Assembly (NCBI RefSeq): GCF_004005855.1
Contig: NZ_SACL01000001.1
Coordinates: 62,001 to 126,000 of the forward strand
Length of the DNA stretch: 64,000 nucleotides
From: Rhodovarius crocodyli
Lineage (GTDB): Bacteria; Pseudomonadota; Alphaproteobacteria; Acetobacterales; Acetobacteraceae
Direction of reading: 5' to 3'
Part shown: one piece after another, positions 1 to 7,733 of the stretch
How the letters are laid out: the number at the start of each line of letters is the position of its first letter
Numbering within the stretch: position 1 is the stretch's first letter
Program-made: the position numbers and the translations under genes
Notes under the pieces: model-generated
Databases searched by the model: none
What the model was told of the DNA's origin: nothing
The model's input: only the letters and a program-made list of their open reading frames with translations

Positions 1-331
1 CATGGGCCTGGTGGGCGCGGCGCTGGCGCTGGTCAGCCTGCAATCGCGCTTCGACGGTCTGCCCATCCTGGCCTCCGGCGTGTCCATCTTCGGCGTGATC
101 TCGACGGTGGGGCTCGCGATGTTCCCCTTCATCCTGCCTTCCTCGATCGACCCCCGTTCGAGCCTGACGGTGTGGGACAGCAGTTCCTCGCACCAGACGC
201 TGTTCATCATGCTGTGCGTCACCGTGATCTTCCTGCCGATCGTGCTCGCCTATACCGCCTGGGCCTACCGGATCCTGTGGGGCAAGGTGACCGAGGGGCA
301 GGTGACCGGCGAACACGGCCACTTCTACTGA
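1..331 (+). CDS. cydB: Cytochrome bd ubiquinol oxidase subunit II, C-terminal part
   Basis: This is the last ~110 residues of CydB, the second large membrane subunit of the cytochrome bd quinol oxidase, which reduces O2 with electrons from ubiquinol in the inner membrane. The gene begins outside the window. The visible part holds a hydrophobic segment, the FPFILPSS stretch typical of the CydB C-terminal region, a final membrane helix (LFIMLCVTVIFLP) and the usual short polar tail after a YRILWGK motif. A small gene (cydX) starts 13 nt after the stop, followed by cydD and cydC, so it belongs to a cyd operon. The family is clear; only the missing N-terminus limits what can be said. Confidence 0.93.
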   Translation, partial: MGLVGAALALVSLQSRFDGLPILASGVSIFGVISTVGLAMFPFILPSSIDPRSSLTVWDSSSSHQTLFIMLCVTVIFLPIVLAYTAWAYRILWGKVTEGQVTGEHGHFY

Positions 332-344
332 GGAGAGAAACGCG

Positions 345-449
345 ATGTGGTACTTCACCTGGCTCCTCGGCCTGCCGCTGGCCGCCGCCTTCGCCGTGCT
401 GAACGCGATGTGGTTCGAGATGCGCGAGGACGACGCCAACCGCCGGTGA
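345..449 (+). CDS. cydX: Cytochrome bd accessory subunit CydX
   Basis: A 34-residue single-pass membrane peptide starting MWYFTWLLGLPLA. It matches the CydX/YbgT family, whose members begin MWYF.W.LG, have one transmembrane helix and an acidic-polar tail (here EMREDDANRR). CydX binds the CydAB core and stabilises its haem groups. The start follows a GGAGAG ribosome binding site about 7 nt upstream. The gene lies between cydB and cydD, and its stop overlaps the cydD start (TGATG), which suggests translational coupling. It is easily missed because of its length. Confidence 0.92.
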   Translation: MWYFTWLLGLPLAAAFAVLNAMWFEMREDDANRR

Positions 450-2023
450 TGCCGGAAAGCAGGGCCGGCGCCTGGCTGCAGGTGCTGGCCTCTCTGTTGT
501 GGGTGCCGCAGGCGGCGCTCATCGCCGCGCTGGTGGCAGGCATCGCCGGGGCCGGCGGGCCGCTGTTCTGGTTCGCGGCCGGCATCGCGGCCATCGGCGC
601 GCTGCGCGCCGGGGCCGAGGCGCTGGGCCAGCGGATGGTGTTCCGCGCCGCGCGCGCGGGGCTCACGGCGCAGCGCCGCCGGGCGGTCGGGAGCCTGGCC
701 GCGCGCTCGCCGCTGGATACCGGCCGCCCTGCCTCGGGCGCCGCCGCCGCCGCCCTGGCCGAGCAGGCGGAGGCGGTGCTGCCCTATCTCTCCCGCTATC
801 GCCCCGCCCGGTTGCGCAGCACGGTGGTGCCCTGCGTGCTGCTGCTGGTGGTGCTGACGCAAAGCTGGCTGGCGGCGCTGGTCCTGCTGGTCGCGGCCCC
901 GCTGATCCCGCTGTTCATGGCCCTCGTCGGCCTGCGCGCCAAGGAAGCCAGCGAGGCGCAGATGCTGGAGATCGGCGGCATGAACGCATTGCTGCTGGAC
1001 CGGCTGCGGGGTCTGGCCACCATCCGTGCCTTCGATGCGGTGGATGCCACGGCCCGCCGCCTGCGCGCGGCGGCCGAATCCCTGCGGGCCCGCAGCATGG
1101 CGGTGCTGCGCATCGCCTTCCTGTCCTCCGCGGTGCTGGAGCTGTTCGCATCCCTCGGGGTGGCGATGGTGGCGGTCTATGTGGGCTTCCACCTGCTGGG
1201 CACGCTGGAATTCGGCGCCTGGGGCGGGCGGATGGGCCTCGGCCCCGCGCTGTTCGTGCTGCTGCTGGCACCCGCCTTCTTCGAGCCGCTGCGGGACCTG
1301 GCCGCCGCCTGGCACGACCGCGCGGCGGGCGAGGCGGCGCTGGCGTCCCTCGATGCCCTGGCCGCGCCCCCTGCCCTGGCGCTGCCCGAGGCACGCGCGG
1401 CCGTAGAAGCGGAAGGCACCGCCCCCGGCGTCTCGGTGCGCGGGCTGGCCTTCCGGCATGCCGGGGCGGCGGGGCCGGTGCTGGACGGCTTCGAGCTGGA
1501 CATCGCCCCTGGCGAGCATGTGGCGCTGCTCGGCGCCTCGGGCGCCGGCAAATCCACCCTGCTGGCGCTGCTGGCGGGGCTGGCGGCGCCCCAGGGCGGC
1601 CGGATCGCCATCGGCCCGCGCGGCCTGGAACCCGCCGCCCTGCGCGGGCGCATCGCCTGGCTCGGCCAGCAGCCGGAGCTGTTCGCCGGCAGCCTGCGCG
1701 CCAACCTTCTGCTGGGCCGCCCGGGGCTGGACCCCGAGCCATGGCGCCGCGCGCTGTTGCCCGACCTGCCGCCCGACCGCCCCATCGGCGAGGACGGCGC
1801 CGGGCTGTCGGGGGGCGAGGCGCTGCGCCTCGGCCTGGCGCGGGCCGTGCTGCCCCCCGGCGCCGGCCTGATCCTGGCCGATGAGCCCACCGCCCATCTG
1901 GACGCCGCCACCGCGCGGGAGGTGACTACGGCGCTGCTGCTGGCGGCCCGGGGCCGCACCCTGCTGCTGGCCACCCATGACCCCGTCCTGGCGGCGCGGA
2001 TGGACCGGGTGGTGCGGCTGTGA
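449..2023 (+). CDS. cydD: Heterodimeric ABC exporter subunit CydD (thiol exporter for cytochrome bd assembly)
   Basis: CydD pairs with CydC to form an inner-membrane ABC exporter of glutathione/cysteine needed for assembly of bd oxidase and periplasmic cytochromes. The 524-residue protein has an N-terminal membrane domain and a C-terminal ATPase with Walker A GASGAGKST at ~362, signature LSGGE at ~453 and Walker B LILADEPT at ~474. It is shorter than the roughly 590-residue E. coli protein, mainly in the N-terminal half. The start at the ATG overlapping the cydX stop is chosen because the reading frame upstream is low-complexity and lies over cydX. The last base pairs overlap the GTG of cydC. 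Assignment as CydD rather than another exporter rests on context plus sequence. Confidence 0.88.
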   Translation: MPESRAGAWLQVLASLLWVPQAALIAALVAGIAGAGGPLFWFAAGIAAIGALRAGAEALGQRMVFRAARAGLTAQRRRAVGSLAARSPLDTGRPASGAAAAALAEQAEAVLPYLSRYRPARLRSTVVPCVLLLVVLTQSWLAALVLLVAAPLIPLFMALVGLRAKEASEAQMLEIGGMNALLLDRLRGLATIRAFDAVDATARRLRAAAESLRARSMAVLRIAFLSSAVLELFASLGVAMVAVYVGFHLLGTLEFGAWGGRMGLGPALFVLLLAPAFFEPLRDLAAAWHDRAAGEAALASLDALAAPPALALPEARAAVEAEGTAPGVSVRGLAFRHAGAAGPVLDGFELDIAPGEHVALLGASGAGKSTLLALLAGLAAPQGGRIAIGPRGLEPAALRGRIAWLGQQPELFAGSLRANLLLGRPGLDPEPWRRALLPDLPPDRPIGEDGAGLSGGEALRLGLARAVLPPGAGLILADEPTAHLDAATAREVTTALLLAARGRTLLLATHDPVLAARMDRVVRL

Positions 2024-3672
2024 GGCGCCTTGTCCCCCTGCGGCAGGTCGTGTCGCTGTTCCTGTCCCAGCGGGGCGGCGCGATGGCCGTCGGCGCCGTG
2101 CTGGCCGCGCTGGCGGTGCTGGCGGGGGTGGCGCTGCTGGGTCTGTCGGGCTGGTTCATCACCGCCACCGCGCTGGCCGGGCTGGTGCCGGCCGGCGCCC
2201 TGATGTTCGACGTGTTCATGCCCGGCGCCGGCATCCGGCTGCTGGCCATCCTGCGCACCGCCGCCCGATATGGCGAGCGCGTGGTGGCGCATGACGCGAC
2301 GCTCGCCCTGCTGGCCGCATTGCGGGAGAGGCTGTTCCGCGGCTTCGCGCAGCCGGGCATCGCGCGCGCCCTGGCGGCACGCCCGGCGCGGCTGCTGTTC
2401 CGGCTCTCGGTCGATGTGGATGCGCTGGATTCCGTCTATCTGCGGCTGCTGGTGCCGGGGGCGGCGGCGGTAGCCACGGCGCTGTGCGCCGGTGTGGCGC
2501 TGGCGCTGATCGACTGGCGCCTGGGGGTGGGCCTGCCGGCGGCGCTGCTGCTGCCGGGGCTCGGCCTGCCCCTCTGGCTGGCAGGGGCCGCCGAGCGCGC
2601 CGCCCGCCGCCGCGCCGCCGCGCTGGAGGCGCTGCGGGTGCGCGGGGTGGATCTGGTGGCGGGACAGACCGCCTGGCTGATGGCCGGGCGCCTGCCGGCC
2701 CAGACCGAGGCGGTGATGGCCGCCGAAGCCCGGCTGGCCGAGGCAGACGACGCGCTGCACCGGCTGGAGACGCTGGCGGGGCTCGTGTTTGGCCTGGCCG
2801 GCGCCTTGCTGCTGGGGGGAATGGGCTGGGCTGTGGCGGCACTCGGCCTGCCGGCGCCCCAGGCGGCACTGGCCCTGCTGGTGGCGCTGGCGGCGATGGA
2901 GCCCTTCGCCGCGCTGCGCCGGGGCGCGATCGAGATGGGGCGCGGGGCACGGGCCGCCGCAAGGCTGCTGCCCGCCATGGAAGCGGTGCCGCCGGCGCCG
3001 GCGATGCTGCCCCCTCAGGGCGTGGCGCTCCGCCTCTCGGCGCTGCGCTATACCCCGCCCGGGGCGGCGCGCCCGCTGTTCGACGGGCTGTCGCTGGACA
3101 TCGCCACGGGGGAATACCTGGTGGTCACGGGCCCCAGCGGCGCGGGGAAATCCACCCTGCTGGCCCTGCTGACCGGCGAGGCCACACCGCAGTCGGGCGG
3201 CATCGCGCTGCTGCCCCACGCCCTGCTCAGCCAGCGCGTGGAGCTGTTCCAGGACAGCCTGCGCGGCAATCTGCTGCTGGCCGCGCCCGGGGCCGACGAC
3301 GCGGCACTGGCGGCGGCCCTGCAGGAGGCCGGGCTGGAAGGCCTGTCGCTGGACAGCCGGCTGGGCGAGGGCGGCGCGGGTCTGTCGGCCGGGCAGCGCC
3401 GGCGCCTGGCACTCGCGCGGGTTCTGCTGCGCGATGCCCCGCTCTGGCTGCTGGATGAGGCGACGGAGGCGCTGGACGGCGACACGGCACGCCAGGTGCT
3501 GGCACGCCTGGGCCGGCGCGACGGCCAGGCGGTGCTGGCCGTCGCCCATCTGCGGCGGGAAGCGGAGATGGCGGACCGGATCATCCGGCTGGAACAGGGC
3601 AGGATCACGGGCGAGTGGCGGCGGGGCAAGGCGGGCTTCGCCGAGGCGCTGGCAAGGCTGCGCCCGGGCTGA
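2020..3672 (+). CDS. cydC: Heterodimeric ABC exporter subunit CydC
   Basis: Second half of the CydDC exporter, 550 residues. It has a membrane domain with the CydC-like segment LLGLSGWFITATALAGL near the N-terminus, and a C-terminal nucleotide-binding domain with Walker A GPSGAGKST (~371), signature LSAGQ (~455) and Walker B LWLLDEAT. The GTG start overlaps the cydD stop by 4 nt. This is the end of the cyd operon: the next gene is convergent and only 3 nt separate the two coding regions, with no clear terminator hairpin between them. Confidence 0.88.
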   Translation: MRRLVPLRQVVSLFLSQRGGAMAVGAVLAALAVLAGVALLGLSGWFITATALAGLVPAGALMFDVFMPGAGIRLLAILRTAARYGERVVAHDATLALLAALRERLFRGFAQPGIARALAARPARLLFRLSVDVDALDSVYLRLLVPGAAAVATALCAGVALALIDWRLGVGLPAALLLPGLGLPLWLAGAAERAARRRAAALEALRVRGVDLVAGQTAWLMAGRLPAQTEAVMAAEARLAEADDALHRLETLAGLVFGLAGALLLGGMGWAVAALGLPAPQAALALLVALAAMEPFAALRRGAIEMGRGARAAARLLPAMEAVPPAPAMLPPQGVALRLSALRYTPPGAARPLFDGLSLDIATGEYLVVTGPSGAGKSTLLALLTGEATPQSGGIALLPHALLSQRVELFQDSLRGNLLLAAPGADDAALAAALQEAGLEGLSLDSRLGEGGAGLSAGQRRRLALARVLLRDAPLWLLDEATEALDGDTARQVLARLGRRDGQAVLAVAHLRREAEMADRIIRLEQGRITGEWRRGKAGFAEALARLRPG

Positions 3673-3675
3673 GGC

Positions 3676-4653
3676 TCAGGACTCCGCCCGGAAGCCGGAT
3701 TCCCGCACGATCGGCGCCCAGCGTTCCTGTTCCTGCCGGATACGCGCCGCGAAGGCGGCAGGCGTGGGGAAGCTGGTGACGGGCGCCTGGTCCAGCCGCG
3801 CCAGCACCTCACGCAGGTCCGGCTTGGCGGCGGCGGCAAGCGTCAGCTGCGCCAGCTTGTCCGCCATCGGCTGCGGCGTGCCAGCCGGCAGCGCCAGGCC
3901 ATAGAGCGCCAGCGCCGTCATCTCGGGATAGCCGAGTTCCGCGAAGCTGGGCACGTCGGGCAGCGAGGGCACCCGATCCTCCGAGGAGACGGCCAGCACG
4001 CGCAGCCGCCCCGCCTGGTGCAGCTGCGTCACGTTGCCGCCCACCTGCATGGCGGCACCCAGGCGCAGCGCCTCCAGGTCGGACAGCATCTGCGCGGTCT
4101 CCCGGTAGGGCACATGGGTCATGTTCATGCCGAAGCGCCGCGCCATCAGCACCGTCAGGAAATGCAGGCCGGAGCCGGCGGCGGGGCTGCCGTAGGTGAT
4201 GTCCTGCTGGGTGCGGCCCCAGGCAACGAATTCCGCGAAAGTCCTGGCCGGGTGGTTCGCGCCCACTGCGAAACTGTAGGCAAAGCCAGAAGTGGCCCCT
4301 ACCGGCAGCAGGTCCACCAGCGGATCATAGCGCAGGTTGGCGCCGTAGACGGCGGGGAAGATGGTCAGCGCGCTCTCGGGTGTCATCAGGATGGTGGCAC
4401 CGTCGGGGGCGGCTGTCTTCACCGCCTCCACCGCCAGGCGGCCATTGGCGCCGGTGCGGTTTTCCACCACCACGCCGGCGGCATATTCGCCCTGCCATTC
4501 GCGGGCATACAGGCGCGCCACCGTGTCCATCGCCGTGCCGGCGGCATAGCCGATGATGAGGCGCGCCGGGCGCGGCAGAAGCTGGGCGCGGGCCACGCCC
4601 GGCATGGCCAGGGCAAGTGCCGCGAGGCCACGGCGCGGCAGGGTCAGAGACAT
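3676..4653 (-). CDS. Bug/TctC-family periplasmic substrate-binding protein
   Basis: A 325-residue extracytoplasmic receptor of the Bug (TctC) family, which bind carboxylates or related small molecules for tripartite tricarboxylate transporters or act as orphan sensors. The protein starts MSLTLPRRGLAALALAMPG, a signal peptide ending at ARAQ, and has the family pattern (RLIIGYAAGTAMDTVAR, VENRTGANGRLAVEAVKTAAPDG, HVPYR). The ATG at 4653 follows a good GGAGGA site; a longer frame reaches 4710 but has no such site. No TctA/TctB membrane genes are present. It is divergent from the M19 dipeptidase-like gene, so the two may share regulation. The ligand cannot be read from sequence. Confidence 0.88.
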   Translation of the reverse strand: MSLTLPRRGLAALALAMPGVARAQLLPRPARLIIGYAAGTAMDTVARLYAREWQGEYAAGVVVENRTGANGRLAVEAVKTAAPDGATILMTPESALTIFPAVYGANLRYDPLVDLLPVGATSGFAYSFAVGANHPARTFAEFVAWGRTQQDITYGSPAAGSGLHFLTVLMARRFGMNMTHVPYRETAQMLSDLEALRLGAAMQVGGNVTQLHQAGRLRVLAVSSEDRVPSLPDVPSFAELGYPEMTALALYGLALPAGTPQPMADKLAQLTLAAAAKPDLREVLARLDQAPVTSFPTPAAFAARIRQEQERWAPIVRESGFRAES

Positions 4654-4710
4654 GATGTTCGTCCTCCGGCGCCGTCGCGGCGCCCCTGGATGGTCATGGC
4701 CGCACGACAC

Positions 4711-4785
4711 GGGAATTCCCTTTCCGGCAATGCCGGAAATCCCTTATAATATTCTGTTTTTATTATGTTTATTATCAATTTTCCG
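4711..4785. promoter_or_regulatory. Divergent promoter region with a perfect 19-bp palindrome
   Basis: The 188-bp gap between the divergent Bug and dipeptidase-like genes holds GGGAATTCCC (4711-4720), then the perfect inverted repeat TTTCCGGCAATGCCGGAAA (4721-4739), then a consensus -10 TATAAT at 4745-4750 on the + strand inside a ~45-bp AT-rich tract that stands out sharply from the GC-rich surroundings. The palindrome covers where a -35 box would lie for that -10, which fits a repressor or activator site. The tract could also carry a minus-strand promoter for the Bug gene (TTGATA read at 4778-4773). The palindrome and the -10 are seen directly; function is inferred. Confidence 0.6.
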
Positions 4786-4841
4786 GGTGGGCTGCGCCCC
4801 CGCCCCGCTCTAGCCTGCGCCGGCAAGGAAAGGAGCCGGCG

Positions 4842-5813
4842 ATGAGCACGCTGCACGAGACGTCCCTGGTGATCGATGGGCTGATCGTCTCGAAATGGGG
4901 TCCGGAGGTTTTCGCGGCGATGCAGGCCGGGGGGCTGACCGCCGCCAACTGCACCTGCGGCATCTGGGAGGGATTCGAGGCCTCGATCGACGCCATCGCG
5001 CAGTGGAAGCTGTGGTTCCGTGCCCACCCCGAGCTGCTGCTGCAGGTCTACACGCCCGACGACATCCTGCGCGCCAAGGCCGAGGGGCGCGTCGGCATCA
5101 TCCTGGGCTGGCAGAACTCGGTGGGCTTCGGCGAGGATCTGCGCCGGGTGCCGCTCTTCGCCGAGCTCGGCCTGCGGGTGGTGCAGATGACCTATCACAC
5201 CGCGAACATGGCGGGGTCCGGCTGCCTGGAATCGCGCGACCGCGGCCTGACCGACTGGGGCCACGACCTGGTGGCCGCGCTGAACGCCGAGGGCATCCTG
5301 ATCGACCTGAGCCATGTGGGCACCGAGACGGCGGCGGATATCGTGAAGGCCTCCCGCCAGCCCGTCGCCTATACGCACTGCGCGCCGATGGCGCTGAAGG
5401 AGCACCCGCGCAACAAGACCGACGCCGAGATGCGGCTGGTGGCCGAGCATGGCGGGCTGGTGGGGGTGACGATGTTCCCCCCCTTCATGCGGCGCGGCAG
5501 CGAGTCGACGCTGGAGGACTACCTGGACGCGATCGAGCACATCATCGGCGTCTGCGGCGAGGAACAGGCCGCGATCGGCACCGACTTCACCCAGGGCTAT
5601 ACGCCGGCCGATTTCGGCTACCTGCTGCGAGACAAGGGCTATGGCCGGCAACTGATCCAGCCCAAGGGCGCGGTGTTCCCACCGGATTTCGGGCGCATCG
5701 AGCAATACCCCAACCTGACCGCCGCGATGGAACGGCGCGGCTGGACGGCCGCGCGCATCGCCCGGTTGCTGGGCGGCAACTGGCTGCGGCTGTTCAGGGA
5801 GGTGTGGCGCTGA
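4842..5813 (+). CDS. Peptidase M19 (membrane dipeptidase-like) family protein with incomplete metal site
   Basis: A 323-residue protein with the fold signature of the M19 renal-dipeptidase family: VIDGLIV near the N-terminus, IDLSHVG, a THCAP segment, and IGTDF. M19 enzymes hydrolyse dipeptides or related amides with a binuclear zinc site. The two central histidines (SHV and THC) are present, but the N-terminal HxD pair expected after the DG is replaced by LIV, and the bridging Glu expected around GIILGWQN is not evident. It may therefore bind one metal or do different chemistry. The ATG follows AAGGAAAGGAG. It has no signal peptide. It lies 9 nt before the 400-bp repeat element that separates it from the sarcosine oxidase genes. 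Confidence 0.8.
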   Translation: MSTLHETSLVIDGLIVSKWGPEVFAAMQAGGLTAANCTCGIWEGFEASIDAIAQWKLWFRAHPELLLQVYTPDDILRAKAEGRVGIILGWQNSVGFGEDLRRVPLFAELGLRVVQMTYHTANMAGSGCLESRDRGLTDWGHDLVAALNAEGILIDLSHVGTETAADIVKASRQPVAYTHCAPMALKEHPRNKTDAEMRLVAEHGGLVGVTMFPPFMRRGSESTLEDYLDAIEHIIGVCGEEQAAIGTDFTQGYTPADFGYLLRDKGYGRQLIQPKGAVFPPDFGRIEQYPNLTAAMERRGWTAARIARLLGGNWLRLFREVWR

Positions 5814-5822
5814 GGCGATAGG

Positions 5823-6222
5823 AATGTCCAATTAGCGAACGTTCTATGATTATCCCGCGAGCTTTGACGGCACTCAAGCGGAAATGTTGCACCGGGGCTT
5901 TGCCCCGGATCCCCCACCAAGGGGCTCTGCCCCTTGGATCCCCGCCAGGACCGTAGCGGCCCTGGACCCCGGGAACCTGGCGCCAAACCCTGACAAGGTC
6001 TTTCCTACTGATTTTTATAATGAAATTTGTGCCTCGCTTACCCGGCATCGGCGCCAAACTCTTATCAGGTCCAGGAGATATGATCGACTGGCGGGGCTCC
6101 AAGGGGCAGAGCCCCTTGGTGGGGGTGTCGGGGGCGAGGCCCCTGACCCGGCCTCGCAAGATTCCGCATTGACGCACCGCGACATCGCCATTTATCGTTT
6201 TTATGTTCGATAATTGGACATT
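5823..6222. repeat. 400-bp palindromic intergenic element with 18-bp terminal inverted repeats
   Basis: The ends are AATGTCCAATTAGCGAAC (5823-5840) and its inverted copy at 6205-6222 (17 of 18 match). Inside, the arms are also inverted copies: the hairpin-forming block CCAAGGGGCTCTGCCCCTTGG at 5917-5937 recurs as its exact reverse complement at 6099-6119, flanked by matching C/G runs, and weaker matches link the segments around 5870-5890 and 6160-6175. Extra hairpins occur at 5892-5908 and 6131-6143. A 22-bp imperfect direct repeat starting GGCGCCAAAC lies at 5979-6000 and 6050-6071 around an AT-rich centre. No credible gene is inside. It resembles a REP/BIME-like or MITE-like non-autonomous element; no target-site duplication was found. 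Confidence 0.75.
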
Positions 6223-6231
6223 TTCGACCCC

Positions 6232-7488
6232 GTGACTGCCTTCTCCTTCCTCAACCTGGCCCGCAATGCCCTGACGGGGCATCGCAACTGGGCGCGCATG
6301 TGGCGCAGCCCGCCGCCCCAGCCCGCCTATGACGTGGTGCTGGTGGGCGGCGGCGGGCATGGGCTGGCCACGGCCTATTACCTGGCGAAGCTGCACGGCA
6401 TCCGCCGCGCGGCCGTGCTGGAGAAATCCTGGCTCGGCGGCGGCAATACCGGGCGCAACACCACCATGGTGCGCTCCAACTACCTGCTGCGGCCCAACGC
6501 GATGTTCTACGAACACTCCCTGAAACTGTGGGAAGGGCTGAGCGGGGAACTGAACTACAATGTCATGTTCAGCCAGCGCGGCTGCATCACCCTGGCCCAC
6601 ACGCAATCCGACCTGACGGGGCTGATGCGGCGTGGCAATGCCATGCGCCTGAACGGCATCGATGCGGAACTGCTGGACCGCGAGGCGCTGGCCCGCCGCC
6701 TGCCCGCGCTGGACCTCTCGCCCACCGCGCGGCTGCCGGTGCTGGGCGGGCTGGAACAGCCCCGCGCCGGCACCGCCCGGCATGATGCGGTCGCCTGGGG
6801 CTATGCCCGCGCCGCCGACGCCATGGGCGTGGACATCATCCAGAACTGCGAGGTCACGGGCATCCGCCGCGAGGGCGGCCGCGTCACGGGGGTGGAGACC
6901 ACGCTGGGCTTCATCGCGGCGCCCAAGGTCGGGCTGTGTGTCGCCGGCAGCTCTGGCCTGCTGGGCGCCATGGCGGGGCTGCGTCTGCCGATCGAGACCC
7001 ATGTGCTGCAGGCCATGGTGTCTGAGCCGGTGAAGCCCGTGCTGGATGCCGTCGTCGCCTCCGGCGCGCTGCATTTCTACGCCAGCCAGTCCGACAAGGG
7101 GGAACTGGTGATGGGCGGCGACATCGACGGCCACAACTCCTATGCCCAGCGCGGCTCGCCCGTGCCGCTCGACCATGCGGTGGAATCCTGCCTGGCGTTG
7201 TTCCCCGCCTTCTCGCGCCTTCGGCAGCTGCGCAGCTGGGGCGGGCTGATGGACATGACCATGGACGGCAGCCCGATCATCGCGAAAACGCCGGTGGAAG
7301 GCCTCTATCTGAACGGGGGGTGGTGCTATGGCGGCTTCAAGGCGACGCCCGCCGGCGGCTGGTGCTTCGCCCACACCATCGCGCGCGATGAGCCGCACGC
7401 ACTGAACGCCCCCTTCTCCCTGGACCGTTTCGCCACCGGCGCGCTGATCGACGAGCGCGGCGCGGGTGCGACGCCCTGGCTGCACTGA
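6232..7488 (+). CDS. soxB: Sarcosine oxidase beta subunit
   Basis: Beta subunit of heterotetrameric sarcosine oxidase, which demethylates sarcosine to glycine and passes the one-carbon unit to tetrahydrofolate with H2O2 formation. It has the family N-terminus (LARNALTGHRNW), the FAD-binding VVLVGGGGHGLATAYYLAKLHG, and the GGGNTGRNTTMVRSNYL motif. Covalent FMN sits in this subunit in known enzymes. The GTG at 6232 is preferred because it gives the usual short N-terminus; a TTG at 6214 in the same frame lies within the terminal repeat of the upstream element. No strong ribosome binding site is visible. The stop overlaps the soxD start. Its promoter must lie in or before the 400-bp element, or transcription reads through from the M19 gene. 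Confidence 0.92.
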   Translation: MTAFSFLNLARNALTGHRNWARMWRSPPPQPAYDVVLVGGGGHGLATAYYLAKLHGIRRAAVLEKSWLGGGNTGRNTTMVRSNYLLRPNAMFYEHSLKLWEGLSGELNYNVMFSQRGCITLAHTQSDLTGLMRRGNAMRLNGIDAELLDREALARRLPALDLSPTARLPVLGGLEQPRAGTARHDAVAWGYARAADAMGVDIIQNCEVTGIRREGGRVTGVETTLGFIAAPKVGLCVAGSSGLLGAMAGLRLPIETHVLQAMVSEPVKPVLDAVVASGALHFYASQSDKGELVMGGDIDGHNSYAQRGSPVPLDHAVESCLALFPAFSRLRQLRSWGGLMDMTMDGSPIIAKTPVEGLYLNGGWCYGGFKATPAGGWCFAHTIARDEPHALNAPFSLDRFATGALIDERGAGATPWLH

Positions 7489-7733
7489 TGCTGATCCCCT
7501 GCCCGCACTGCGGCCCCCGCGCCGCCGAGGAATTCGAGTATGGCGGCGATGCCTCCGCCCCGCCGACCATCCCGACCGAGGCCACCCCCGAGCAGGCTCA
7601 CGCCGCCCTGCACCTGCGCGCCAACCCGCGTGGGCCGCACCGGGAGCTGTGGTACCACGCCGCCGGCTGCCGCCAGTGGTTCACGGCCCGCCGCGACACG
7701 CTGACCCATCGCTTCCTGGCGGAGGCACCATGA
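7488..7733 (+). CDS. soxD: Sarcosine oxidase delta subunit
   Basis: An 81-residue small subunit starting MLIPCPHCG, the zinc-binding CPxC pair typical of SoxD, with a third Cys in AAGCRQWF and a His nearby. SoxD holds a structural zinc and is required for the stable SoxABDG tetramer. The ATG overlaps the soxB stop and its own stop overlaps the soxA ATG (ATGA), giving the conserved B-D-A-G order. Confidence 0.93.
   Translation: MLIPCPHCGPRAAEEFEYGGDASAPPTIPTEATPEQAHAALHLRANPRGPHRELWYHAAGCRQWFTARRDTLTHRFLAEAP

Noticed and set aside
1177-3549. Long minus-strand open frame (790 codons) opposite cydD/cydC
   Set aside because: Composition is Gln/His/Arg/Ala-rich without any recognisable domain; it mirrors the well-supported cyd genes and arises from high GC content.
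5884-6213. 109-codon plus-strand frame inside the 400-bp element
   Set aside because: Runs through the inverted-repeat arms, with Pro/Arg/Gly-rich low-complexity translation and no ribosome binding site; better explained as part of the repeat.
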